Origin: Acinetobacter gerneri DSM 14967 = CIP 107464 = MTCC 9824
GTDB taxonomy: Bacteria > Pseudomonadota > Gammaproteobacteria > Pseudomonadales > Moraxellaceae
Reading direction: 5' to 3'
Length of the DNA: 64,000 nt
Assembly (NCBI RefSeq): GCF_000368565.1
Contig: NZ_KB849549.1
Location: 310,001 to 374,000, forward strand
Shown here: positions 53,707 to 63,050 of the stretch, in pieces
Layout: each line of letters opens with the position of its first letter
Position numbering within the stretch: the first letter of the stretch is position 1
Notes under the pieces: model-generated
Told to the model about the DNA's origin: nothing
The model's input: only the letters and a program-made list of their open reading frames with translations
Database searches by the model: none
Made by a program: the position numbers and the translations under genes

Positions 53707-54987
53707 TTGAATGCGCCTAGACAAGGGCTATTTGCTAGCCTACTGACCATAAGTTTTGCACTGCACACCATATTATTGGTCATTGCAACTACACATCAGC
53801 TCAATGAAAATCGTGCCAACCAAGGTCAGCTCATGACCAGCCAATTGGTCACAGATAGTATCGCTGAACTTGACCCTGCCAATACGGTTTCGCTGGCATT
53901 GCTTGCAAATCGTTACGCAACCAATCCAAGCGTGGCATCGATCCGTATTTTAGATGCCAATAAACAAGTATTAGCCACAGGCGGCATGTCAAAAACACGT
54001 GAAGGCGATGTTTTCTCTCGTGAAGCTGTGCAAAATGAAAAGAAAGTCGGCAGTGTTGAAATTACATTGATTAAACCAAGTATTGGTGAAATCTTGCGTA
54101 ATCAATGGTTGGCTATTTTTGTTTCACTCATTATTCACGTTTTACTTTGGTTAGCCTATCGTGCGATAGCTCGCCCAAGTCGTAGTGAATATTTGGCACG
54201 TATCAATAAAGAAGCACGTTTAAAACATGAAATTCAGGCATTAACCAAAGCACTTGAAGATGAAAAACATGCAACAGCAATTGCTATGGCGCCAAAACCA
54301 CAAGCACCTAAAGAAAAAGTCTTCCCTAAAATTCCTACAGAATTGTTGAAAGACGAAGAAACTTTGGCGCTCAGTATTCAGTTTTATGATCCAAAGCAAT
54401 TGCTCAATACGGTCAATCAATCTGTATCAGCACCCTATTTCAATTTGTGTCAGATTTTTCTAAACAAAAGTATCGAGCTTTGCGCAGCGCATTTTAATCT
54501 GCAAAGTAAAGACATCAATGTTTCACAAAATTTTGAATATCAAGGTGCGGTAATTCAAATTGCCTCTCGTTTGCCTCAGGCTACCGAATGCATTTTGATG
54601 GTTGGAACAGTTTTTCAATTGTTGTCAGAAGTACTTTACAAGCGTTACCGCGAAGACAAACGTTTTGTATTGCAAACACGTTGTGCTGTTTCAACAGCTG
54701 TAGAAGCAATGCAACTTAACTCTGTTCAGGCTGCAGAACGTTTGGCACAGCATTTGATTGCAAAAGAAATGGCATTGCATTTGGACAATGAGCATTTAAA
54801 ACAAATTTCGGAAAACTTCCAGCTGGTCGCTATGCCAAACCCAACCAATGTATTGACTCGTCATGCATTTATGATCAATGGTATGGACAACGATTCTGCT
54901 GAAACTGCGCAAAATATCCGCACCGAGATTTTAAAAGGTAAAAAAGCTCAAGTGGAAAATCCATCTGCTTCTGAACGAGCATCTTAA
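53707..54987 (+). CDS. Smp/YtjB (AhpA)-like membrane protein
   Basis: A 426-aa protein with an N-terminal membrane segment (about 8-28), a periplasmic domain of about 100 residues and a second membrane segment (about 134-152). A coiled-coil (about 165-200; LARINKEARLKHEIQALTKALEDE) and a long cytoplasmic domain follow. This topology and its divergence from serB match the Smp/YtjB family, found beside serB in E. coli and pseudomonads. Function poorly defined. A strong terminator follows. Confidence 0.75.
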   Translation: MNAPRQGLFASLLTISFALHTILLVIATTHQLNENRANQGQLMTSQLVTDSIAELDPANTVSLALLANRYATNPSVASIRILDANKQVLATGGMSKTREGDVFSREAVQNEKKVGSVEITLIKPSIGEILRNQWLAIFVSLIIHVLLWLAYRAIARPSRSEYLARINKEARLKHEIQALTKALEDEKHATAIAMAPKPQAPKEKVFPKIPTELLKDEETLALSIQFYDPKQLLNTVNQSVSAPYFNLCQIFLNKSIELCAAHFNLQSKDINVSQNFEYQGAVIQIASRLPQATECILMVGTVFQLLSEVLYKRYREDKRFVLQTRCAVSTAVEAMQLNSVQAAERLAQHLIAKEMALHLDNEHLKQISENFQLVAMPNPTNVLTRHAFMINGMDNDSAETAQNIRTEILKGKKAQVENPSASERAS

Positions 54988-55294
54988 CCCGCTTTTTCAA
55001 ATAGAAATTTTCAAAATCAAACCAGTTTTATTGTGCATAAAACTGGTTTTTTATTTATCTACTGCATAATATTTTATAAATACTGCACAATAAAATGGAA
55101 TTGACTGACTAAACATTAAACAAAAAACATTACTTTTAAAATAATTCTCTCTTTTCATCCGCTTATAAGCTTGTGTATAACTATGTCCGAAAATGGAATG
55201 TGATAAGCATAAGCAAAATTCGTGAAAACACGGTAGACTATGCCACAATGAAAAATGAAAATGTCGTTTCGACTCGATAAGAAGGTGAAGCTAG
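54988..55294. other. Intergenic region before ribB, with terminator but no riboswitch
   Basis: Contains the terminator at 55019-55050 and then AT-rich sequence that should carry the promoter of the ribB-glmS run. I looked for an FMN riboswitch and saw none of its conserved segments. Confidence 0.55.
55019..55050 (+). terminator. Terminator of the Smp/YtjB-like gene
   Basis: Perfect 13-bp inverted repeat AAACCAGTTTTAT/ATAAAACTGGTTT with a 5-nt loop and a following T run. Confidence 0.88.
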
Positions 55295-56416
55295 ATGTCG
55301 CTCAATACTGTTGAAGAACTTGTAGCAGATATTCGCGCAGGGAAAATGGTCATCTTAATGGATGACGAAGATCGTGAAAATGAAGGTGATTTAGTGATCG
55401 CTGCGACACACGTACGCCCTGAAGACATCAACTTTATGATTACTCATGCACGTGGTCTTGTTTGCCTCACTTTAAGCCGTGATCGCTGTAAACAATTGGA
55501 TCTACCTTTGATGGTTGATCAAAATGGCGCTCAGCATGGTACAAACTTCACTTTGTCGATTGAGGCAGCTGAAGGTATTACTACAGGTATTTCTGCGGCT
55601 GAACGTGCGCATACGATCCGAACAGCTGTTGCAGCACATGCAAAACCTGCTGATATCGTACAACCTGGTCATATTTTCCCATTGATGGCACAACCAGGTG
55701 GTGTACTACACCGTGCAGGTCATACCGAAGCAGGTTGTGATCTTTCTCGTTTAGCAGGTCTTGAACCCGCATCTGTGATTTGTGAAATCATTAACGAAGA
55801 CGGTACGATGGCTCGTCGTCCTGATCTCGAAGTTTTTGCTGAAAAGCATGGCATCAAAATCGGAACAATTGCTGATTTGATTCATTATCGTATGACCAAT
55901 GAACAAACAGTTGATCGCTTAGATCAACAAAATATCGAAACCGAATATGGTACTTTCGAATTGCATCGTTATCGCGAAATTGGTAATCCAGATATCCATT
56001 TGGCTTTGGTTAAAGGCGAACCGAAAGACGGCGTGACCACAGTACGTGTACATGGCTTCAACCCTGCTCGTGACTTATTGAAAATCAATAAACAAGACGG
56101 TGAAGCAGCTTGGAATCTCGACAAAGCCTTAAAAGAAATTGCGGCAAGTGATCGTGGTGTCTTGGTTTGGATTGGTCAAAAACAATTACAGGACTTAGGT
56201 CCAGCGCTTGAAGCATTGACTGCTCCAAAGCCAACAAAATCAAATGCGGCACTTTCTCACCAATATCAAACTATTGGGGTTGGTGCACAAATTTTACGTG
56301 ATTTAGGTGTAGAGAAAATGCGTTTACTCAGCTCACCATTACGTTTCAATGCATTATCTGGATTTAATTTAGAAGTAGTGGAATATGTCACTGCTGATCA
56401 AACTCCAGTTAAATAA
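55295..56416 (+). CDS. ribB: 3,4-dihydroxy-2-butanone 4-phosphate synthase with degenerate GTP-cyclohydrolase-II-like domain
   Basis: The N-domain (about 1-200) makes the four-carbon riboflavin precursor from ribulose 5-phosphate. The acidic DDEDRENEGDLVIA loop, THARGLVCLTLSR, and HTEAGCDLSRLAG are intact. The C-domain (about 210-370) aligns in layout with GTP cyclohydrolase II (RVHGFNPARDLL, IGVGAQILRDLGVEKMRLLSS), but the three zinc-binding cysteines are absent. The second activity is therefore probably lost and a separate ribA is expected. It leads the co-directional rib-nus-thi set. Confidence 0.93.
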   Translation: MSLNTVEELVADIRAGKMVILMDDEDRENEGDLVIAATHVRPEDINFMITHARGLVCLTLSRDRCKQLDLPLMVDQNGAQHGTNFTLSIEAAEGITTGISAAERAHTIRTAVAAHAKPADIVQPGHIFPLMAQPGGVLHRAGHTEAGCDLSRLAGLEPASVICEIINEDGTMARRPDLEVFAEKHGIKIGTIADLIHYRMTNEQTVDRLDQQNIETEYGTFELHRYREIGNPDIHLALVKGEPKDGVTTVRVHGFNPARDLLKINKQDGEAAWNLDKALKEIAASDRGVLVWIGQKQLQDLGPALEALTAPKPTKSNAALSHQYQTIGVGAQILRDLGVEKMRLLSSPLRFNALSGFNLEVVEYVTADQTPVK

Positions 56417-56452
56417 CTTTTGTTAAAACTTTTTTAGAAAATCGAGGTTGCT

Positions 56453-56923
56453 ATGGCGATTCGCCGAATTGAAGGTTTATTACATCTCGCGAGCGAAGAC
56501 CGTTACGCGATTTTAGTTGGTCGTTTTAACAGCTTTGTTGTTGAACATTTATTAGAAGGTGCAATTGATACGTTGCATCGTCATGGCGTATCCGACGATA
56601 ATATCACTGTCGTACACGCACCAGGTGCGTGGGAACTTCCAGTTGTTGCAAAAAAACTTGCAGCTTCAGGTAAATTTGATGCAGTCATCACACTTGGCGC
56701 AGTGATTCGTGGTAGTACACCACATTTCGACTTCGTTGCAGGTGAATGTGCCAAAGGTTTAGGTGTAGTTGGTTTAGATACTGGCTTACCTGTAATCAAT
56801 GGTGTATTAACTACGGATAGTATTGAACAAGCGATTGAACGCTCTGGTACAAAAGCAGGTAATAAAGGTGGCGAAGCTGCTCTTACTGCGATTGAAATGG
56901 TTAATTTGTTAAAGGCTATCTAA
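56453..56923 (+). CDS. ribH: 6,7-dimethyl-8-ribityllumazine synthase
   Basis: Penultimate step of riboflavin synthesis; family members assemble into pentamers or 60-meric capsids. The 156-aa protein has VGRFNSFVVEHLLEGAIDTL, VVHAPGAWELPVVAKKL, the phosphate-site VITLGAVIRGSTPHFDFVAGECAKGLG and PVINGVLTTDSIEQAIERSGTKAGNKGGEAA, all diagnostic. It sits 36 nt after ribB and 3 nt before nusB. Confidence 0.97.
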   Translation: MAIRRIEGLLHLASEDRYAILVGRFNSFVVEHLLEGAIDTLHRHGVSDDNITVVHAPGAWELPVVAKKLAASGKFDAVITLGAVIRGSTPHFDFVAGECAKGLGVVGLDTGLPVINGVLTTDSIEQAIERSGTKAGNKGGEAALTAIEMVNLLKAI

Positions 56924-56926
56924 AGC

Positions 56927-57376
56927 ATGTCTCAGACACTCCAAGCAGCTTATGCGGCAAAACGTAAAGCACGTCGTTTTGCAGTACAAGGCATTTATGA
57001 ATGGCAAATGAGCCACAACCCTGTGCATGAAATCGAAGCGCGTACTCGTGCAGAAAATGCAATGCATAAAGTGGACTTAGGCTATTATCATGAATTGCTA
57101 ACGCAAGTAATTGCCAATCATGAAGCATTGGATGCTTTACTTATTCCTGTGCTTGATCGTGAGATTGAAGCATTGGATGGTGTTGAACTTGCGACTCTTC
57201 GTTTAGGCGCATACGAATTGCAAGATCATCTTGAGATCCCATATCGTGTGGTTTTAGATGAAGCAATCGAACTTGCTAAACACTTTGGCGGTGCAGACAG
57301 CCACAAATACATCAATGGTGTATTAGACCGTCTTGCAAACAGCCTACGTGCAGCAGAAAAAGAGCAAAGCAAGTAA
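56927..57376 (+). CDS. nusB: Transcription antitermination factor NusB
   Basis: All-helical RNA-binding protein that with S10/NusE binds boxA RNA for rRNA antitermination. The 149-aa protein shows KRKARRFAVQGIYEWQMS, IPVLDREIEALDGVELATLRLGAYEL, IPYRVVLDEAIELAKHFGGADSHKYINGVLDRL. It starts 3 nt after ribH, the common ribH-nusB pair. Confidence 0.97.
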   Translation: MSQTLQAAYAAKRKARRFAVQGIYEWQMSHNPVHEIEARTRAENAMHKVDLGYYHELLTQVIANHEALDALLIPVLDREIEALDGVELATLRLGAYELQDHLEIPYRVVLDEAIELAKHFGGADSHKYINGVLDRLANSLRAAEKEQSK

Positions 57377-57385
57377 TTTATTGTT

Positions 57386-58303
57386 ATGGCTGAGTTTTCT
57401 ATCATTGAACGTTACTTCAATCGCAAGCAAAATGCTGCGGTCGATCTCGGGGTCGGTGATGACTCAGCCCTGCTCACTCCTCCGCCAAATCAGCAATTGG
57501 TGATCTGTGTAGACACCCTCATTGCTGGGCGACATTTTCCTCTGGATACCCCACCCCATGCTGTTGGCTGGAAATCTGTTGCTGTCAATCTCTCAGATAT
57601 TGCTGCAATGGCTGCCAAACCACATAGTATTTTACTTGCTTTAAGTCTCCCAAACATTGATGAAGAATGGCTCGCAGAATTTAGCTCAGGTCTTTATGAA
57701 TGTTGTGAGAAATACGGCGTAAACCTAATCGGCGGTGATACCACACAAAGCCCGCATCTCACTATTAGTGTGACAGCTTTAGGTTTTATTGAGCAAGGCA
57801 AAGCCGTAACACGCTCTGGAGCGAAGGTTGGCGATCTTGTCGTTGTCAGCGGCTCTGTTGGTGATGCTGCTTTTGCCCTTGAACATTTAGGTCATCCATT
57901 ACAACAAAGACTTGACTATCCGACACCGCGCTGCGAACTTGGTCTGTTGCTCAAAGGTCTAGCTTCGAGCATGATCGATGTGTCGGATGGTTTGGCTCAA
58001 GATTTAGGGCACATCTTAGAAGCATCTCAAGTAGGTGCAAAAATTGATCTGGAAAAATTACCAATTAAGCCAGAATTAAGTCATCTCCCTGAAAATCAGC
58101 AATGGAAATATGCTTTGGCTGGTGGAGATGATTATGAGTTATGCTTTACAATAAACATGCAAAACTACGAAAAACTTTTGCAACTGCAACCCAATGTAAC
58201 AACTACAATCATCGGGCAAATTACACAAGCACAGCATCTAGTATTTGAAAAAGATGGCTTAGATCATCCTCTTCAATTTCAAGGGTATCAGCATTTTGCA
58301 TAA
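57386..58303 (+). CDS. thiL: Thiamine-monophosphate kinase
   Basis: Makes thiamine diphosphate from thiamine monophosphate and ATP. The 305-aa protein has the AIR-synthase-like order GVGDDSALL, VDTLIAGRHFP, VAVNLSDIAAMAAKP, GVNLIGGDTTQSP, MIDVSDGLAQDLGHI and ALAGGDDYELCF. It starts 9 nt after nusB, and its end overlaps the predicted pgpA start by 8 nt. Confidence 0.96.
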   Translation: MAEFSIIERYFNRKQNAAVDLGVGDDSALLTPPPNQQLVICVDTLIAGRHFPLDTPPHAVGWKSVAVNLSDIAAMAAKPHSILLALSLPNIDEEWLAEFSSGLYECCEKYGVNLIGGDTTQSPHLTISVTALGFIEQGKAVTRSGAKVGDLVVVSGSVGDAAFALEHLGHPLQQRLDYPTPRCELGLLLKGLASSMIDVSDGLAQDLGHILEASQVGAKIDLEKLPIKPELSHLPENQQWKYALAGGDDYELCFTINMQNYEKLLQLQPNVTTTIIGQITQAQHLVFEKDGLDHPLQFQGYQHFA

Positions 58304-58802
58304 ACCAGCGATTAATTTCAAAGAAATGACTTGGTTCGAACGCTTCATCGTATTTTGTGGCGTTGGTTTTGGTTCAGGTCTAGCACCCAAAGCACCAGGC
58401 ACCTTTGGTTCTGCATTTGCTCTATTATTTGTACCCATTTGGCTTGCAATCGGCTTTTCAGGCACCATCTTAGCCGTTATCGTTATGTCACTCATCGGAA
58501 TTTATATTTGTGGTCAAACTGCAAAAATCATGGGTGTGCATGATGATGGACGTATTGTTTGGGATGAATTTGCAGGACAATCCATCACCTTCCTTCCTCT
58601 TATTTATCTAGGGCAAATGAACTGGATTTGGGTCTTGGTTGGTTTTGGACTTTTTCGTTTATTTGATGTTTGGAAGCCTTGGCCAATTCGCGTTATAGAT
58701 CGTCAAGTGGGTGGTGGTTTTGGCATTATGTTTGATGACATTATTGCTGGAATCTGGGCAGCCATCTGTATCATCCTTTATCTATACTTTGTACCGGCTT
58801 AA
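58296..58802 (+). CDS. pgpA: Phosphatidylglycerophosphatase A
   Basis: Inner-membrane lipid phosphatase forming phosphatidylglycerol. The 168-aa protein has the family start region RFIVFCGVGFGSGLAPKAPGTFGSAFAL, the DDGRIVWDEFAGQ metal/catalytic motif and FRLFDVWKPWPIRVIDRQVGGGFGIMFDDIIAG. Several hydrophobic segments support membrane location. The start is uncertain: a TTG at 58296 with AAGGG upstream (overlapping thiL), or ATG at 58326. The thiL-pgpA coupling is common in gammaproteobacteria. Confidence 0.93.
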   Translation: MHKPAINFKEMTWFERFIVFCGVGFGSGLAPKAPGTFGSAFALLFVPIWLAIGFSGTILAVIVMSLIGIYICGQTAKIMGVHDDGRIVWDEFAGQSITFLPLIYLGQMNWIWVLVGFGLFRLFDVWKPWPIRVIDRQVGGGFGIMFDDIIAGIWAAICIILYLYFVPA

Positions 58803-58825
58803 GCCAAAAAATCTGTAGGTGCGTT

Positions 58826-60190
58826 ATGACAACGACTGTGATCATTCTAGCTGCGGGTAAGGGTACGCGCATGCGCTCCAACTTACCCAAGGTTTTGCAA
58901 CCTTTAGCAGGTCGTCCATTACTTGGACATGTGATTGAAACAGCAAAAAAATTACAAGCGGCAAATATTATTACGATTTATGGTCACGGTGGTGATTTGG
59001 TCCGTAATGCATTTAACCAAGAAAAAATTGAATGGGTCGAACAAACTGAACAATTAGGTACAGGTCATGCAGTCAAAGTGACTTTACCTGTTTTGGCTAA
59101 AGAAGGTGTATCTCTGATTTTATCAGGTGACGTGCCTTGCGTTCAGCAAAGTACATTACAAAAACTTGTAGAAGCTTCGACCGAAACAGGCATCGGGCTG
59201 GTCACATTAACTTTAGAAGACTCTACTGGTTATGGGCGTATTGTTCGTAAAAATGGCAAAATCCAAGCCATTGTTGAACATAAAGATGCGACAGAAGAAC
59301 AACGCCAAATCAAAGAGATCAACACAGGCATTTACTGTGTGAGCAATGCAAAATTGCATGAATGGTTACCAAAACTCAGTAATGAAAATGCGCAAGGCGA
59401 ATATTATTTAACTGACATCGTTGCAATGGCAATCGCAGATGGTATGGAAATCGCATCCATCCAACCTGAATTTGCCTTTGAGGTTGAAGGTGTCAATGAT
59501 CGTATACAACTTGCAGCTTTAGAACGTGAATTTCAACAACACCAAGCCAAAACATTGATGCAGCAAGGTGTACATCTCATTGATCCTTCACGTTTTGATT
59601 TACGTGGTCAATTGACGGTTGGTAAAGATGTGCGTATTGATATCAACGTCATTATCGAAGGTGAATGTAGTTTTGGTGATAACGTAGAAATTGGCGCAGG
59701 CTGTATTATTAAAAATACTCAAATCGCTGCAAATACCAAAGTTCAACCGTATAGCGTATTTGATAGCGCAGTTGTCGGTGGCAATGTCCAAATTGGACCA
59801 TTTGCTCGTCTTCGTCCGGGCGCACAACTCAGTGATGATGTCCATATCGGCAACTTTGTGGAAGTTAAAAATTCAAGCATTGGTTTAGGTTCTAAAGCTA
59901 ATCATTTTGCCTATCTTGGCGATGCCGAAATCGGTTCAGGCTCAAATATCGGTGCAGGCACGATCACATGTAATTATGATGGTGCAAATAAGCATAAAAC
60001 AATTATTGGCGACGAAGTATTTATAGGCACCAACAATTCACTTGTGGCACCTGTAAAAATTGGAAATGGTGCAACAACCGGTGCAGGTTCAACCATCACT
60101 CGTGATGTTGCAGAGCATGCACTTGCTGTAGAACGTTCTCAGCAATTCACTAAAGAAAATTATCAACGTCCCCAAAAGGTCAAAAAATAA
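58826..60190 (+). CDS. glmU: Bifunctional N-acetylglucosamine-1-phosphate uridyltransferase / glucosamine-1-phosphate acetyltransferase
   Basis: Makes UDP-GlcNAc for peptidoglycan and lipopolysaccharide. The 454-aa protein has the N-terminal pyrophosphorylase domain (about 1-228; LAAGKGTRMRSNLPKVLQPLAGRPLL, SGDVPCVQ, TLEDSTGYGRIVR). The C-terminal left-handed beta-helix follows (about 250-440; hexapeptide repeats, GPFARLRPGAQL, VEVKNSSIGLGSKANHFAYLGDAEIG, NYDGANKHKT). It lies 12 nt upstream of glmS in the standard pair. Confidence 0.98.
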   Translation: MTTTVIILAAGKGTRMRSNLPKVLQPLAGRPLLGHVIETAKKLQAANIITIYGHGGDLVRNAFNQEKIEWVEQTEQLGTGHAVKVTLPVLAKEGVSLILSGDVPCVQQSTLQKLVEASTETGIGLVTLTLEDSTGYGRIVRKNGKIQAIVEHKDATEEQRQIKEINTGIYCVSNAKLHEWLPKLSNENAQGEYYLTDIVAMAIADGMEIASIQPEFAFEVEGVNDRIQLAALEREFQQHQAKTLMQQGVHLIDPSRFDLRGQLTVGKDVRIDINVIIEGECSFGDNVEIGAGCIIKNTQIAANTKVQPYSVFDSAVVGGNVQIGPFARLRPGAQLSDDVHIGNFVEVKNSSIGLGSKANHFAYLGDAEIGSGSNIGAGTITCNYDGANKHKTIIGDEVFIGTNNSLVAPVKIGNGATTGAGSTITRDVAEHALAVERSQQFTKENYQRPQKVKK

Positions 60191-60202
60191 GAGGGTAAAA
60201 AT

Positions 60203-62041
60203 ATGTGTGGTATTGTAGGTGGCGTTGCTGAACGTAGTATTACCAATATTTTAATTGAAGGCTTAAAACGCCTTGAGTATCGTGGTTACGATTCAGCTGG
60301 TTTAGCATTGGTTGATCATGGGCAAATTTTACGTGAACGTCGTGTTGGTAAAGTTGCTAATCTCGAACAGGCAGTTGAAGAAAGTGCTATTGTCGGTTCA
60401 TTAGGTATTGCTCATACACGCTGGGCAACGCATGGTAAACCAACTGAAAATAATGCTCACCCGCATATTTCAGGTCGTGTTGCTGTGGTACATAACGGGA
60501 TCATTGAAAATTATCAAGAACTTAAAGATGATCTTGAAGCTTTAGGCTATAACTTTACTTCACAAACAGATACTGAAGTTGTAGCACATCTCGTTCATGA
60601 AGCGCTCAAATCTACGCCTGACCTTTTAAAAGCCGTTGAACAAGTTGTTCCACAGCTCAAAGGTGCATATGCGCTCGGGATCGTCGATACAGAATATCCT
60701 GATGAATTAATCGCTGTACGTGAAGGTTCACCACTCGTAATTGGTGTCGGGATTGGTGAAAACTTTATTAGCTCTGACCAACTCGCACTTTTACCTGTAA
60801 CAAACCGTTTTATCTACCTTGAAGAAGGTGATATTGCACGTTTAACTCGTGAAACAATTGAAGTTTTTGTCAATGGACAGCCTGTTGAACGTCCAATCAA
60901 AGAATTGGACGCAACCATCAGCAATGCAACTAAAGGTGAATTTAAGCACTACATGCTTAAAGAAATCTATGAGCAACCAGAAGCGATTCAACAAACCATT
61001 TCACAAGCGTTGAATGGCAATGCTCTTCGTACAGATTTTCTAGAAAATGCTGAAGTTGATTTTAAAAATATCAAACAAGTACAAATCATTGCCTGTGGTA
61101 CAAGCTACCATGCAGGGATGATTGGTAAATATTGGTTTGAACAACTCAGTGGTTTACCTTGCCAAGTTGAAATTGCCAGTGAATATCGCTATCGCTCACC
61201 TGTGATTGTTGCTGATACATTGTATGTGTGTATTTCTCAATCTGGCGAAACAGCAGATACGCTTGCAGCACTTCGTGATACTAAAAAACGCGCTGCTGAA
61301 AAAGGCTTAAATATTTCAACAATGACCATTTGTAATGTCGCGACTTCTTCTATGGTTCGTGAAACAAATCATCATTTATTGACTTTAGCTGGCCCTGAAA
61401 TTGGCGTTGCGTCAACCAAAGCATTTACAACTCAGCTTGCTGTCTTGATGTTGTTAATCTTGAAAATTGGTCAAGTAAAACAAGCCATTAGTCCTGAAAA
61501 GATTGAAGAAATTACCACTGAAATGTGGCATACACCAAAAGTCATTTTAGATACATTGCAAAATGATAAAGAAATTTTGCGTTTATCTGAATTGTTTGTG
61601 GAAAAACAGCATTGCTTATTCTTAGGTCGTGGAACTGAGTTCCCAATCGCCTTGGAAGGTGCTTTGAAATTAAAAGAAATTTCATATATCCACGCTGAAG
61701 GTTATGCAGCAGGTGAACTCAAACATGGTCCATTAGCATTGGTTGACAATGACATGCCTGTCGTTATTTTAGCGCCGAAAGATGACATGTTAGACAAACT
61801 CAAGTCAAACATGGAAGAAGTTCAAGCACGTGGTGGTGAACTCTTTGTTTTTGCTGATGAAAACAGTGGTATCAAAAATAAAGATCGTCAACATGTTGTA
61901 AATGTTCCATCTGTAAGTACTTGGTTAGCGCCAATTATTTATAGTGTTCCAGTACAACTGCTTTCTTATCATGTTGCTGTTCTTCGTGGTACAGATGTAG
62001 ACCAACCTCGTAACTTGGCAAAATCTGTAACCGTTGAATAA
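60203..62041 (+). CDS. glmS: Glutamine--fructose-6-phosphate aminotransferase (isomerising)
   Basis: First committed step to UDP-GlcNAc. The 612-aa protein starts MCGIVGG, with the N-terminal catalytic Cys exposed after Met removal. The class II glutaminase domain (about 1-240) includes HTRWATHGKPTENNAHPH. Two SIS domains follow (about 285-600; ACGTSYHAGM, CISQSGETADTLAAL, EGALKLKEISYIHAEGYAAGELKHGP). The C-terminal VDQPRNLAKSVTVE segment is the part recognised by TnsD in Tn7 target selection. A terminator follows 63 nt after the stop. Confidence 0.98.
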   Translation: MCGIVGGVAERSITNILIEGLKRLEYRGYDSAGLALVDHGQILRERRVGKVANLEQAVEESAIVGSLGIAHTRWATHGKPTENNAHPHISGRVAVVHNGIIENYQELKDDLEALGYNFTSQTDTEVVAHLVHEALKSTPDLLKAVEQVVPQLKGAYALGIVDTEYPDELIAVREGSPLVIGVGIGENFISSDQLALLPVTNRFIYLEEGDIARLTRETIEVFVNGQPVERPIKELDATISNATKGEFKHYMLKEIYEQPEAIQQTISQALNGNALRTDFLENAEVDFKNIKQVQIIACGTSYHAGMIGKYWFEQLSGLPCQVEIASEYRYRSPVIVADTLYVCISQSGETADTLAALRDTKKRAAEKGLNISTMTICNVATSSMVRETNHHLLTLAGPEIGVASTKAFTTQLAVLMLLILKIGQVKQAISPEKIEEITTEMWHTPKVILDTLQNDKEILRLSELFVEKQHCLFLGRGTEFPIALEGALKLKEISYIHAEGYAAGELKHGPLALVDNDMPVVILAPKDDMLDKLKSNMEEVQARGGELFVFADENSGIKNKDRQHVVNVPSVSTWLAPIIYSVPVQLLSYHVAVLRGTDVDQPRNLAKSVTVE

Positions 62042-62075
62042 AATCTGATGATCTAAGAATCTTTATTATGCGAGA
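62006..62075 (+). other. attTn7-type target region at the glmS 3' end
   Basis: The final glmS codons correspond to the TnsD-binding part of attTn7, and insertion normally falls about 25 bp after the stop. No Tn7-like end is visible here, so the site looks unoccupied by Tn7 itself, though foreign-looking genes start nearby. Confidence 0.5.
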
Positions 62076-62456
62076 ATGGTAAAGATATACCTAGTGAAAT
62101 CACAAAAAGATCTGTTCTTAATAAAACAGATCTTTTTGTTTTCAAAAAAAGTATATTTTAAGTAAAAATATAATCAACTAATCTAAAGCCAATACAATCG
62201 ACTTTGTTAAATTGAATGCAAAAGTCTGAAGTAAAATAAAGGGGTAGACTGAAATTTCGTATTTTTAACAAAATATGAGAACATTTTTCTTGATCACAAC
62301 CACATACGTTGTAGAAGTGAAATTGAAAAAAAATAACAGTTATAAAAATTATTTTTAAAGTTTTAGAAGTTAACTTTCAAGATCTTAACAACCAGAAAAA
62401 ATTTTGATGCCTTTTTTGTTTCAGCTATCAAAAAAGTCCTAGATTCGGATCATTAA
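62042..62456. other. 415-bp AT-rich gap between glmS and the recombinase
   Basis: Holds the glmS terminator (listed separately), then about 320 bp of A/T-rich sequence without a supported gene. A 28-codon frame starting at about 62274 has no ribosome-binding site and is not called. This is the transition from core to accessory sequence. Confidence 0.45.
62104..62137 (+). terminator. Terminator of glmS
   Basis: Perfect 13-bp inverted repeat AAAAAGATCTGTT/AACAGATCTTTTT with an 8-nt loop, 63 nt after the glmS stop. Confidence 0.88.
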
Positions 62457-63050
62457 TCATTGTTTGATAACTCTGTAAACTGTAGCAACACCGCAACCAA
62501 CGGCTTTTGCTATTTCGTCTTTTGTTAGACCTTTATTATTAAGTTCTTTAATTCGTATATGTTTGGCTATATCTGCTTTTTTGCCTGTAGGCTTATATCC
62601 ACTTCTTTCTAACCCTTGCTTAATTCTCTCTCTACGCTTGTCATTATCTAATCGAGCCATTGTCGCTAACAAATCAATCAGCATATTATTTACAAGGCTG
62701 AGAATTGAGCTAGTGATGTTATCGGCTGAATTGACAAGCATATGTGTAGTCGGTAGATCAGCAACTACTAGTTTTAAGCCCTTATCCTTAATACGCCCTT
62801 TCAACACTTCAAAGTCATTTTGTGAAAGTCGAGATAGACGATCTACACTCTCAACTAATAAAGTATCACCATTAGATGAGTCCTCAAGGAGTTGATTTAG
62901 AACTGGTCTATCAAGCATTGTGCCCGATTCATTTTCTACATACTCATTAACATCATCTTTAATGGATAAGGCGAAGTTTTTTAGATCAGCTAATGCTCTT
63001 TCTGCATCCTGATTTTTAGTGCTCGCTCGAACATAAATTCTTGTCGTCAT
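62457..63050 (-). CDS. Serine recombinase (resolvase/invertase family)
   Basis: A 197-aa small serine recombinase. The N-terminal catalytic domain (about 1-140) has nucleophile S10 in RIYVRASTKNQ and the VESVDRLSRLSQND block carrying catalytic Arg residues. A long helix E (SILSLVNNMLIDLLATMARLDNDKRRERIKQGLERSGY) leads to a C-terminal helix-turn-helix (about 160-197; ELNNKGLTKDEIAKAVGCGVATVYRVIK). Such enzymes resolve cointegrates or invert DNA on plasmids, transposons and islands. Dyads upstream may be its sites. It is the first sign of mobile content after glmS. Confidence 0.9.
   Translation of the reverse strand: MTTRIYVRASTKNQDAERALADLKNFALSIKDDVNEYVENESGTMLDRPVLNQLLEDSSNGDTLLVESVDRLSRLSQNDFEVLKGRIKDKGLKLVVADLPTTHMLVNSADNITSSILSLVNNMLIDLLATMARLDNDKRRERIKQGLERSGYKPTGKKADIAKHIRIKELNNKGLTKDEIAKAVGCGVATVYRVIKQ

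Noticed and set aside
54988..55294. FMN riboswitch before ribB
   Set aside because: None of the conserved riboswitch segments is visible in the leader, so no call is made.
62274..62360. Small gene of about 28 codons after glmS
   Set aside because: No ribosome-binding site, no recognisable motif, and highly AT-rich surroundings.
62042..62456. Tn7 or Tn7-like element inserted at the glmS attachment site
   Set aside because: No TGTGGG-type end, Tns genes or 5-bp duplication was seen within reach of the glmS stop.
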